Of a stretch of DNA of 64,000 nt, positions 13,101 to 21,615 are shown piece by piece. Below the pieces are notes generated by a model, which did no database searches, was not told the DNA's origin, and worked only from the letters and a program-made list of their open reading frames with translations. This DNA is from Eudorina sp. 2006-703-Eu-15 (taxonomy: Eukaryota > Chlorophyta > Chlorophyceae > Chlamydomonadales > Volvocaceae): contig BDSI01000103.1 in assembly GCA_003117195.1 (NCBI GenBank), forward strand, positions 58,501-122,500, given 5' to 3'. Numbering within the stretch: position 1 is the first letter of the stretch; every line of letters begins with the position of its first letter. The position numbers and the translations under genes are program-made.

Positions 13101-15961
13101 CCCCCTGTCGCCGCCCTCCTCCCCCTGTCGCCGCCCTCCTCACCCTATCGCCGCCCTCCTCCCCTGTCGCCGCCCTCCTCCCCATGTCGCCGCCCTCCTC
13201 CCCATGTCGCCGCCCTCCTCCCCATGTCGCCGCCCTCCTCCCCATGTCGCCGCCCTCCTCCCCCTGTCGCCGCCCTCCTCCCCCTGTCGCCGCCCTCCTC
13301 CCCATGTCGCCGCCCTCCTCCCCATGTCGCCGCCCTCCTCCCCCTGTCGCCGCCCTCCTCCCCCTATCGCCGCCCTCCTCCCCCTGTCGCCGCCCGCCCA
13401 CGAACAGATCCCGGACGGATGCGGCCGTCCGTCGCGCCAGCCGGCAACCAGACAGGCGACGGAGGCGACCCCAGACCCACCGTCGTCGTCATCGCCCATC
13501 GCCTCGCCGCCGCCACCCGCACCGCCGTAGTACAGCAGCGGTGACGGCGGCGGCGACGGCGACGGCGGGCCCCGCCCGATCAACGGCTCCTCATCCGTGT
13601 CGGCGCCGCCGCCGCCGCCGCCGCCTTCTTGACGCCACCGCACGGGGGAGCGGCTGCGGCCCCGGGCTGCCGGCGGCGGCGTCGCTTCCGCGCCCGCGCG
13701 CGTCGCCTCCGCGGCCTTTCGTGTGGGGTCCAAGCCAGTGGTGGGTCACACAACCGCCACAACCGTAAGGATGGGGGAGAGCTGATGATTAGGAGCGAGC
13801 GGATGACAGCAGGGAATGGACGCCATGGAGGCCCCATGACAACTAGGTATCCGTACCCTTGATCCCCGCTCCCCAACATCACGCCGCAAAACACGCCTAA
13901 GCCTGACCAACCTAAGCGCGGCTGTCGAGCTTGGAGGACCCTTAGAACCCTTAGAACCCTTAGAACTCTTGGAACTCTTAGAAACCTTAGTTCGCGCTGT
14001 CACACCGCTATGGTCCCTCTGGCGGCGGTGGTCCCACATGCCCCCGGGTCCCTTCCCGCAGCTCCCTTGTTCAGACAGTCCTGAGTTCAGCGGACGGGCA
14101 TCGACACCCACCTGCCTCCCGACCCCCCTCCCCATCTCAGGACACCGCTCTTCCCAGCCCCAGCCCCAACCCCCAGTCCCGTTCCCAGCCCCCGCCCCAC
14201 CTGGGAGAAGCGCCCCATCCGCCGCTTGCGCCGCGCCTCCTCGTCGTCATCTTCGCCCGCCTCCGCGCCGCCGGCCGCCGGCTCGCCCCACGCCGGCACC
14301 GGCACGCGCGATCGCGCCGCGCCGCCCCCGCCGCCAGCTGCTGCTGCTGCCCCCGCTCCCATCGCCGCCAGGCCCAGCGCAGTTGGGGCCTGGGTGGCGG
14401 CGGCGGCGGCGGCGGAGGCCCCGGACTGCAGCCCCCCTGGACGACCCGCCCGCCACGCGCCCGCCGGCACCACCGCGAGCGCCCCGGCGCCGCCAGCCTC
14501 GCCGTCGGCGTCGCCCCCTTCGCCACCGTCGTACATCTCACCATCCTCCTCCATCTCGCCGTCACCGCCGTCCTGCTCCATCGGTCCCCCGTCCTCGTCC
14601 ATACCCACGTCCTCCATATCCTCGCCGTCGCCGCCGCCGCCGCCTCCGCCGCCGCCCCGCGGCTGCCCCCCGCCCCAGGCCCCCTTACGGCCGCCCGGGC
14701 CCTGCTGCTGCTGCTGCTGCTGCCGGTTCCAAGTGTTGCGACCACGGCCCCCGCCGCCCCTGCCACCTCGCCAGTCGCCGCCACCTCGGCCTCCGAATCC
14801 GCCTCCGTCGCCGCCGCCACCCCGACCGAATCCGCCTCCGCCACCGCCTCCGTAGCCCTGTCGGCCTCCCGCTGGGGGCCCCGCATAGAAGCCGCCTCCA
14901 CCTCCGCCGGCGCCGCCGCGGCCGCGGCCTCCCGCGGGGCCGTGCTGCGGTTGCCTGTAGCGCGCCGCGGCGGCGGCTGCCGCGCCCGCACCGCCTCCGC
15001 CGTCACCCCCTGCGGCACCTTCCCTCAGCGCCGAGAGCCCCAGCCGCGCAAACACACCGCGGCCGGGCGGCCCCCCAGCCCCGCCGCGCTGACCCATACC
15101 TCCTCCACCTCCACCTCCGCCGGCATCTTGCCCTGCGAGGGGAGGCGCCCGGGGAATAATTCCCACACGTTATCGCACATGTGCCTAAGAATAGCATCCT
15201 CATATATAGAGGTGCGCTGTCGCACCGTCGTGGCACGGCTCTAGGTATCCGGCGTAGCAGCTCACCCGGTCCTGAGGCTGGGCCGCCTCCACCGCCACGG
15301 CCGCCACGCGGCGCTCCGAAACCGCCTCCTCCTCCTGGCGCCGGGGCGGAAGCCTGGAATTGCGGTAAGCGAGGGGGCATGTTCTGCATGTGCATGTGTG
15401 TGCGCTGTGAGGATTGAGATGAGTGTATGTTTTTACGACATGTAGCTAGACTAGGAGCAGTCCCCGCGGTCCGGACTGCTCAAAGGCGCGTGCGGACATG
15501 TCGCTGAACGTCTTAAGGGAAATTATGTGGGATCAGGGACAGCTGTCAGGCCGCGGAGTCGCTACATGGCTGCACAGGTCGCAACTGGCTGGCGGGGGGG
15601 AGGAAGGTGATCCGGGCGTGTGGAATGGAAGGGTGCGTATGCGGATCGTTTTGCTGGGGAGGTAAGGTTCCGAACGACGTAACCTTGCCAAGGGGATGGG
15701 AGTGGGCACGCAAAACCTGGGGCGGCATGCGGTGACGCCATCCATCCCATAGAACCCCCCGGCTCCTCCACCCACCTGGCCAGCTGCCGGCGGTTGCGCC
15801 CCAAAAACCGCTCTGCCGGTGAGCCCCCCCGCGGCAGGGCCCCCCCCGAAACCGCGGCCGGCAGCGCCCCCGAAGCCCACGCCCCGGGCGCCGAAGCCTC
15901 CACCACCGCCCTGGGCTTTCTGGCCGAAGCCGCCGCCGCCGCCCGCGTCTCCACCGAACAT
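1..15961 (-). CDS. SAC3/GANP-family mRNA-export protein, FG-rich (3' end outside window)
   Basis: Probable TREX-2/GANP-type scaffold coupling transcription and mRNA export at the nuclear pore. I read 26 exons (high to low coordinate): 15961-15776, 15353-15266, 15132-14201, 13715-13481, 12604-12528, 12306-12223, 11836-11645, 11463-11398, 11213-11157, 10846-10787, 10420-10373, 9866-9751, 9375-9270, 8863-8683, 8293-8144, 7879-7815, 7325-6866, 6438-6011, 5684-5548, 5192-5066, 4703-4413, 4112-3744, 3219-2735, 1656-1305, 1059-871, 502 to beyond 1. Phases agree throughout, giving at least 1,990 residues. Seen: a Gly/FG N-terminus, the SAC3 signature VGTCDLMCP near residue 490, an all-helical core, an FG/Ala region, a basic coiled-coil stretch and a GANP-like C-terminus. 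The start is the first Met of an FG-rich reading frame. Weak points: the acceptor at 13715 (no pyrimidine tract), the donor of the 4112 exon (3744 or 3759), the acceptor at 3219, and the 4412-4113 intron, which is open in frame. Family assignment is secure; the export role is inferred from the family. Confidence 0.85.
4413..5684 (-). other. Charged, probably coiled-coil region of the SAC3 protein
   Basis: Exons 5684-5548, 5192-5066 and 4703-4413 encode Ala/Gln/Glu/Arg-rich helices (for example LLAQAQRAAEAERQARESL and WREAARARKRREEQLRLQL) with heptad-like spacing. They end in a Gly/Arg-rich linker. This is probably a coiled coil or an extended helix. Confidence 0.6.
6560..6713. repeat. (GGGTA)n array, about 31 copies
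   Basis: Near-perfect pentanucleotide array in the SAC3 intron between exons 6866 and 6438. It is flanked on both sides by pieces of the dispersed intronic element (6527-6552 and 6718-6760). The gene-sense strand is TACCC; the other strand is G-rich and could form G-quadruplexes. It is not the green-algal telomere unit. Confidence 0.95.
6718..6760 (-). repeat. Dispersed intronic element, module A (SAC3 intron)
   Basis: The plus strand shows AGGTAATTGGTCGACCATAT then TCAAACTGCGCTGCTGCCC. A second partial copy (CATAGGACATTGGTTGGCAT) lies at 6527-6552 beyond the GGGTA array, 89 nt from the acceptor at 6438. Confidence 0.8.
7618..7800. repeat. Long polypyrimidine (CTTCC/CCCCTT) tract
   Basis: About 180 nt of almost pure C/T on the plus strand (purine on the SAC3 sense strand), in the intron between exons ending 7815 and starting 7325. 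It is made of degenerate CCCCTTCCTC units. Confidence 0.9.
7907..7958 (-). repeat. Dispersed intronic element, module A (SAC3 intron)
   Basis: The plus strand reads CAGGAAATTGATGAACATTT then TCTCAAACTGCGCTCCTGCC and AGAGCGA. It lies 28 nt upstream of the acceptor at 7879 in gene-sense orientation. A second shorter copy is at 8031-8066. Confidence 0.85.
8622..8663 (-). repeat. Dispersed intronic element, module A, donor-proximal copy
   Basis: TATAGGAAATTGGTAGACAT then TTTCAAACTGCGCTGCTCC on the plus strand. Unlike most sense copies it starts about 20 nt after the donor of the exon ending at 8683. Confidence 0.85.
8899..9049 (-). repeat. Dispersed intronic element, two half copies (SAC3 intron)
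   Basis: TATAGGAAATTGGTAGACAT at 8900-8920, 37 nt from the acceptor at 8863, and ATAGGAAATTGGTCGACAT near 9026-9046. Both are inverted relative to the plus strand, that is in SAC3 sense orientation. Confidence 0.8.
9411..9443 (-). repeat. Dispersed intronic element, module B
   Basis: The plus strand reads TTTTGCGGTTTCGCTGTCTT then CATTGACAAAAGG. It lies 36 nt upstream of the acceptor at 9375 in gene-sense orientation. The same motif recurs at 11574-11607, 24168-24207 and 44214-44248, and outside introns at 37331-37358. Confidence 0.8.
9923..9990 (-). repeat. Dispersed intronic element, module A with CTG expansion
   Basis: GTAGGAAATGAATTGACAGA, then a TGAAGCTGCG block expanded by CTG triplets, then CCAGAGCAAAAGTCC. 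It lies 57 nt from the acceptor at 9866. Confidence 0.85.
10480..10640. repeat. CA/ACACA-rich simple repeat
   Basis: Degenerate CAACACCACACAACG units fill most of the SAC3 intron between 10787 and 10420. Confidence 0.9.
11046..11099 (+). repeat. Dispersed intronic element, module A (antisense in SAC3 intron)
   Basis: Reads CTTTGCTCTGGCAGCAGCGC then AGTTTGAATATGTATACCCA and ATCTCCTATA on the plus strand. It is therefore opposite to the gene, near the donor side of the 11156-10847 intron. A half copy in the other orientation (GAGATTGGTAGACAT) at 10899-10920 faces the acceptor at 10846. Confidence 0.85.
11398..11463 (-). other. 22-codon symmetric exon, candidate cassette exon in the SAC3 core
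   Basis: This 66-nt exon is phase 0 on both sides (acceptor ends tctagag, donor GTAAGC) and encodes SVRVMICTNRPALQWCANHT plus YQ. Skipping it joins FLWDRYRE directly to VRKEIIGQHF, which restores the family's DRxRxVRxDI-type motif. It may therefore be an optional cassette or a lineage-specific insertion. Confidence 0.5.
11510..11607 (+). repeat. Dispersed element, modules A-partial and B together
   Basis: GCAGTATGAACACGTCCTAT, a C-rich spacer, then TTTGTCAATAAAGACAGCGA followed by ATCCGCAAAA. It fills most of the SAC3 intron between 11645 and 11463, antisense to the gene. It shows that modules A and B belong to one composite unit. Confidence 0.8.
11870..11930 (-). repeat. Dispersed intronic element, module A (SAC3 intron)
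   Basis: GGATGTTGGTAGACACATTC then AAACTGCGCTTCTGCCAGAG and CAAAA on the plus strand, 34 nt upstream of the acceptor at 11836. Confidence 0.85.
13036..13393. repeat. 20-bp minisatellite, about 18 copies
   Basis: Tandem unit CCCCTGTCGCCGCCCTCCTC (single-base variants CCCATG and CCCTAT; one 19-bp unit) in the SAC3 intron between 13481 and 12604. No unique spacers are present. Confidence 0.95.
13938..13990. repeat. 9-bp CCCTTAGAA tandem repeat
   Basis: About six degenerate copies of CCCTTAGAA in the SAC3 intron between exons ending 14201 and starting 13715. On the sense strand it reads TTCTAAGGG. Confidence 0.8.
14201..15961 (-). other. N-terminal Gly/FG-rich region of the SAC3 protein (residues 1-402)
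   Basis: Three exons encode glycine-rich sequence with repeated FG dipeptides (GFGQ, GFGAR, GFGG, VFGA) in the first 62 residues. RGG/GGRG stretches, a Gln run, an acidic patch (GDGEDMEDVGMDEDGG) and a basic RRKRRMGRF end follow. This is typical of intrinsically disordered nucleoporin-like or RNA-binding segments; FG dipeptides would be consistent with nuclear pore binding. Confidence 0.7.
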
Positions 15962-17538
15962 GGTTCAGATGTTGAGGTCGCCGGTTCGGCCTTTAGGCCT
16001 CCGGGTCCCCAACGACCACTTAAGATAATATATTTATGCCGTTAATGTCCCCTTGAACATGATGGTGGCACTGATCGGGTTGACTAAACTGAGCGCGAAC
16101 CGAGACTGAAGCTCGCAAACCGGCACGTTAGGTTTCAAATGTAAAACATTCTCCTGTATTCAGGATTCAAGCTACGTGATCAGATCATCAACTTTGTTGT
16201 ATGTCAGCGGCGGGGTTCAATTCGAAAGCATTTGCAGCAGCCCATCAGGACTACGTCAGCATGGGCGAACGCTGTGTCAATTGAATCATCAGCAACGTAT
16301 ATAAGAGGTAAGATGTTGGTCATGGCCCTATGCCAACACATGTCGTATAGGCAGTACCGTATCATGCCAGGAACTCCCAAGTTGGCCCTGAGGATTTTTT
16401 GAGGCGCGCCTCAACCGTGTTTGAAGGTGCTGCCAGAAGGTTGAGATCCTGAGTGCGAGTGTCACTGGATACCGAACGGGAAGGCAGGCGGGCAATGCCC
16501 GGTCGGTCAGTACCCACGCAGTAACTCCCCGCTGCGTTGGGATGGCTCGACCTAATGCATGGCGGGGACGATGCGGGGTACGTCTCTTAGGCGGATCTGC
16601 CCTCCCCTGCTGAGCTGGTTGAGAACAGGCGCAGCTTTAGGAGTTTCCCCCAGCTCCCCCCTTCGGTGCCCATCCGATGTGGTGAGTGCGTGGGGGCGTG
16701 GTATGAGATTTCCTGTTCCGTCGTGTTGGTGTTCGCACATCGTCTTCACCCGAGTCAGAGCGCGAGGCCCCCTGTTTCGGTTTCATGCAAGCCCGAGGAA
16801 CTCCGACACCCCGAAAAGCTCAGCTGAGTCTGCAAGGACGCACCAAACAAGCATCGGCATTTTGCTTCTCCGCTGGCGACCTGCGTCGCATGCTGCTAGG
16901 CCACGCCAGGTCTTGCCAGGCCCTGCCGTAATGAGCACTGTGCCTCACTGTGCAACCACCGGCCCCTACCCCCCTCACAGCGGAAACCCCAAACAACACA
17001 GAAATTTCTCACAAAGTAATGATCCGACATACTATTAAACGTTACGGTATACTACGGTGATGCGCGACATTCCGCTGATCCGGCTGTTCAAGTCAACAGG
17101 TGCCCACGGGTCTGTAACAGGACAGCAACGCTGTAACGGCCACCCCAATCACATCAATAGAGAGAGCTGGTTGACATAATCGTATAATTTGTATGTTGAA
17201 TATTGAGTACTGTGTGCATCCCGAACGTCTTCCCGCTTTCGCGAGGCTGGTGTCCGATGCAAGGTTAAAGAATTTCAGCTTGGAAATCGCATATACTTGC
17301 ATGCATGATGTTTTCAAGCGCCTTCACCTACATACGTCAACAGCATTGCGAAGATGCCTGGTAGATTGTGAGTGCTTGACCTTTTGCCATCGACCACCCA
17401 AGACGTGCCGTACTGCGTAGTAGAGTAAGAAGGAGAATAATGCACAGGAGCTCCATGGGTGCTTTTGAAGAACGCAGTGCTTATTGCGAGGTCTTATTGC
17501 GGTAATTATCTTTTCACATTTCAGTACCTACTACAGCA
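15962..17538. promoter_or_regulatory. Divergent intergenic promoter region, SAC3 (-) / ELIP-like (+)
   Basis: About 1.6 kb without a supportable gene, lower in GC than its neighbours. It must hold both 5' UTRs and promoters. Seen: a TATATAAG box-like string at about 16297, and a 16-bp perfect palindrome TTGAGGCGCGCCTCAA at 16399-16414. Neither can be tied to a transcription start from the sequence alone. Confidence 0.5.
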
Positions 17539-19129
17539 ATGCACGCTGTTAAGCTGCCCGCGCCTGCTCAGGGTGTCCACCCGCAGAAGCAGTGCGTCCG
17601 TAATGTGAGGCCGTTGAATGTGCGCTGCCGAGCGACCACAGCCGGCACCAGCGGCAACGGCACCACTGCTGCATTGGTCCCACTTCCTCCATCACAATCT
17701 GCAGCTGACCTAATTGCGCCAGGGCCAAACACGTTCATAGATACACGCGCATGGCAAGTGGTGCCCCTCGCCAAGGCGACTCTGCTGGAGCTCCAAGGCA
17801 TCCCTCTGCAGGTGAGCCATCCGACGCTGCGGTTAGCCCACTACCCACCATGCGCGGCATTAGAAACGTATCTCTGTGCTTAGACGAGAATACCTTATCC
17901 ATTCTTCTCATTTGGACGCAGAAAACGACGGAGAGCGGCTACAACCTTACCATCTCCTACGAGCCCTCGCTCGACGAGCTGGTCGTCATCGACTACGCTA
18001 AGGGCCTGCGCTTCCCAGCCGTTTTCGGACCGGACAACAAGGTCCGCGTGGACGTGAAGAACCCGGTGCCAACCGCCGTCATCGGCCTCTCCTTCGAGGC
18101 CCTCAGCAGCGTGCTCCGCGCCGACAGCGCCGCGGCGGAGCTCGTCAACGGCCGCGCCGCCATGCTGGGCGTGTTCCTAGGTCTCTTTGGCGAGGTGGTG
18201 AACGACGACATCGTCATCCGTCAGCTCTTCACGACGGAGGGCGCCTACAACGCCATGCTGGTGGGGGCGGTCGTGCTCGCGGCCTCCGTCGCGCCCGCGA
18301 TCCTGGGCCGCGTGCCCGTCCAGAACGTGTTTCCGGATGAGGACAACCCGCCCGCCATGGCGGGAGACCTGCCCAACATCTGGAACTACAACGCCGAGCG
18401 GCTCAACGGCCGCGTGGCGATGGTGAGACGGGGTGGAGCCCGCGGTGTGGGGGGAGCGAGGGCGGGGCGCGGGGTAGGGAGGGACAGCGGCAGCGCGGTG
18501 CGCGGCAGCGCAGAGGGGGCCGTGCAGCACATGGGGCGGGAGGTCTGGATGGATCACTAGATGCCAGGGTGCGGTTTAGCTTCGGGTAGGGCCTCTAGGG
18601 GTGCGCGGCGCGGACCGGGCTGTGTGAAGTGTGTGTGTGGAGGCCCCGTGCGTGTGCGGGCACCAGCATTATGGTGCGGGAGGGAGCAGGGAGCCAGGTA
18701 TGCAGCCAGCAAAATCTCCCATTACAACGAAAGACGGTGCAGCAGTGCAAAGAAGCAAGACCGCGTTGCGGAGTCCTCCTTCCTCACAGCGCATTAGTTC
18801 GCCAACCACACCTCTCGAACACTGAGATGAGAGACCACCGCCGCGCAGACCAACCGGTGCCGAAATGCCCTGCCTGCCCGCCCGTCCATGCGGGTGTTTA
18901 CCCGATGACAGCGCACTGAAAGAGGTCCAGCCCCGGGTCGCTCTTGGCCACCCGAAGCCCTCGTCGTCGCCTCGCCCTCATGCGGCTGTCTTCCCCCCCA
19001 TCGCCCCGTTCTCCCTGCCAACCCCTGTAGGTTGGCTTCCTGGGGCTGATGGTTTCGGAGATGCTGAGCGAGCGGCAATGCAGCATCGTGACCAAGGTAC
19101 TGTCGGACTGGGGCAACTGGAGCTGCTGA
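17539..19129 (+). CDS. Early light-induced / LHC-like three-helix plastid protein
   Basis: Three exons (17539-17811, 17922-18422, 19031-19129) give 290 aa. The first ~35 residues (Arg/Val/Pro/Gln, no acids) look like a chloroplast transit peptide ending near VRCRA. Two chlorophyll-binding motifs are seen: ELVNGRAAMLG at 164-174 opening helix I, and ERLNGRVAMVG at 250-260 opening helix III; helix II is YNAMLVGAVVLAASVAPAIL around 200. This E-x-x-N-G-R-x-A-M-x-G pair flanking a middle helix is the ELIP/SEP/LHC-like arrangement of thylakoid photoprotection proteins. A hydrophilic domain of about 60 residues precedes helix I, longer than in land-plant ELIPs. The last exon reads through a possible AAG-gtactg donor to a TGA at 19127; a further splice there would change only the last ten residues. 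Family 0.85; exact subclass uncertain. Confidence 0.85.
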
Positions 19130-21366
19130 GAGTGGTCGGTCTGAGGAGGACCGACAGGACCTCCTCAACGGGCGGCCCGGGCGACGCGCAGATCATTCAA
19201 TGTATCCTTAGCCGTGGGCTGGCGTAAGATGCCGCCTTCCCTGGTAGGGTGTCGATTGAGCGGCCTCGAGAGGCGAACCGAGCTTTACAAGCCTCGGTCG
19301 ATATGCGGCGGGACAACGTCCGCACTGTCAGTCTGTCAGTCTGTCTCGCAGTCAGGACGGGGAACGGACGTGGGCGAGATCCATCGGGGTCTGGCCATCG
19401 GTTTCTGGAGCAGGAGGGAAACGGCTTCGCTTCAGGCGCATCTACCCTACGCTCTGGCCCTGGAAGGGGCGAGCGGTGGGGCGTCGAGTGATGGGGCAGA
19501 CGCGCCGCCCCGCCCTCGCCCGCTCGCGAGGGCCGTTGACGAAGGCGTGATAGAGCGGGCTGGGTAGGTCATCAGCAAATTAGGCTCTTGAGAACACAGC
19601 CGTTCAGACTGGAAGAGTTCCTTAACCAAGCGGGCTGTCCACCGGATGCAGAAGGAGCGGCCGCGTAGAGAGAAAGAGAATGCGCGGTCACCGTGCATGT
19701 TATCTATTACCGGCGGGTGCCGGGTCGCTCGCCTTACTTTCATGGGGTTTGGCCGCGTCCCCCCACATGTCTGTGTGTGTGTGTGTTTAGAACTGCAACC
19801 CGCCCGCCGTGTGTGTGTGTGTGTGTGTGTGTGTTGAGGGAGGGCATCCCGTTCGGGATGGCCCGGACTGGTGCAGAGGTGGTCAGATCAACGAGAGGCA
19901 GGGAGACAGCACGGAGGCATCACGAATTCACGATGAGGGTTACCAGGGACGACGATTTTGCCGGCCGTGAACCTGTTATTCTTGCATGGCGGTGTATCAA
20001 TATCACGCAGTAGGGCTGCGCACATGCGAGGAACAGCGAACATGTTGGGTGGGGGTTCCCCCGGGGTTGAGAGGCGGGCTTCGACCGCCGGGGTTCCGCC
20101 GTGGGGAAGGGTACGCGGGATGGCGTGATGGGTTAAGCAGTTTGAGGTGAAGGGGAATCCGTGACTCCGCGAAATCGCGTTTCGAAAGTTGCCGCCGGCT
20201 GGGGTCCTCAGGGCAGCCCCCGAGTGCTGTGGCAGGTAAGGGTGTTGGTGGCTGTTGTTTGACAAGGTGTGTGCCGGTTGGGATGGCCTGGCCTGAGGTT
20301 CCTTGCATGGTCGGCCGTCGGCGGTAATTCTATCTGGCCGAGCCGTTGTCCTGTACAGATCGTTTTGACGGTGAAATTTTTGTTCTCATTTTGCAGTAGA
20401 TTCCGAAGAGGGATTATCCGGCTGTGGCGATTCGCCGTGCGAGCGCGAGGGCGGGATTGCCATGACCTATCGTTTTTTCGGTCTGCTCCGCTGGTCTTGA
20501 AGTTGCTGTTGAGGAGGTGTTGTGATGCGTATGGGTTCATGATGAATCGACAACATTTACATCATCATTATTCTTCTGCGTTGGGATGTCGGAGCAGTCC
20601 CAGTGCGTGGCGTCGCTCCGACTGAGCCCTAGCTGAGTGTTTCACGGGTGGTTTCCGAGGTGTGCCCTTTCGGTGGCCTTGCTCGCTGTGACGACAAACA
20701 ATGTAAGCAGGAGTATAAATCGCTTCATTGCATTGCGGCGCGCAACCAAATCGGTCCCGGTCTTGGTGAAGCAACGTTTGACCCTAGTTATTCCGCGCCC
20801 TCAAAAGGCCGAGCCTTCTGGGCGCACATAAAAAGGCAAATCTTCGCCACAGTTCAAATGCATAATGCGCTGATTGGGGCAGCCTCATGAAGCTGTGACG
20901 CATCTATTCGTTGCGTGTAGGCAGCAACCAACTGCAGTGAAAATGCAGTCGCGCTGCCGCTTCTACCCCGTGAAGCCACCGCCATGGGCGACACCCTGGC
21001 AATCGTTAAAGGCGACGGGTGTGTCTAGAGCAGTGATTGTCTCTCGTGTGGCAAAAACTCAGTCGAGCGGTCACGGAGCACAGCTCCTTAGTCCACACAT
21101 GGGGTTTGGAGTTGTCATCGCTGACATGCAACCCGTGCACCTGTTCCTTCGAATCGCGCCTGTTGACGTGTACCGCAAAGCTTCCTACGAAGGGTTTCGG
21201 ACGGTCTTGACCAGTCTGTACGGCAAGTAATTTGTTACCGTTGCCCAGGCGCGTTTAGTCGAATAGACACTTTCATTGCCATACTTGTTTGCGTTGAGCT
21301 AAAGCATTAATTTATTCTGCGCGTTGTGCTTCAATTGGGACCTGCTTGTGAAGGGACACCTCAAAA
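19130..21366. other. ELIP-like 3' UTR, intergenic and PPDK upstream region
   Basis: No gene I can support. Short open frames here have no family signature and low third-position GC. Two small (TG)n tracts lie at about 19772-19838, the first directly followed by TTTAGAACTGCAACCCGCCC. A TGTAA string at 20702 is the first candidate poly(A) signal downstream of the ELIP-like gene. Confidence 0.5.
20702..20706 (+). terminator. Candidate TGTAA poly(A) signal for the ELIP-like gene
   Basis: First TGTAA downstream of the TGA at 19127. TGTAA is the usual volvocine/Chlamydomonas polyadenylation signal. It would imply a long (~1.6 kb) 3' UTR, so it is tentative. Confidence 0.35.
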
Positions 21367-21615
21367 ATGCAAAAACAAATCCGTCATAATTTATCCGGAT
21401 GTTTCACAGCACCAGCATCAGCTGGTAGATCTATCGCGCCGCCGCTGCGACCTCATGGGCGCACTTGCCATCAAGCGGCTGCGCTGCGCAGCGTGGAGCA
21501 GCAGGGGGCTATGTCGAGCGGGATCCTGATCAAGCAGGAACAGCCAAGGCGCACTGCCCAGCGCATCATCCCGTCAGCGGCGGCCGTCGACGCAGTTCCA
21601 GTCGTCAAAACTCAG
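21367..21615 (+). other. PPDK exon 1, putative chloroplast transit peptide
   Basis: Encodes 83 residues rich in Arg, Ala, Ser and Pro with few acids before Glu44, and a second Met at residue 49. The exon ends exactly before the conserved mature N-terminus ([13 protein letters not shown]), as expected for an added targeting exon. Chloroplast targeting is an inference from composition. Confidence 0.65.

Noticed and set aside
13036..13393. CRISPR-like regular repeat array
   Set aside because: Units are directly tandem with no unique spacers, inside a eukaryotic intron; an ordinary minisatellite. The same applies to 22095-22285.
13969..15159. 396-codon Arg/Pro-rich plus-strand frame
   Set aside because: It is the complement of the Gly/Gln-rich SAC3 exon 15132-14201; composition follows from codon complementarity.
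15533..15775. Extension of the SAC3 first exon past its donor
   Set aside because: The frame stays open for about 80 codons but loses the Gly/FG bias exactly at a CAG-gtgggt donor, and the next exon joins in phase.
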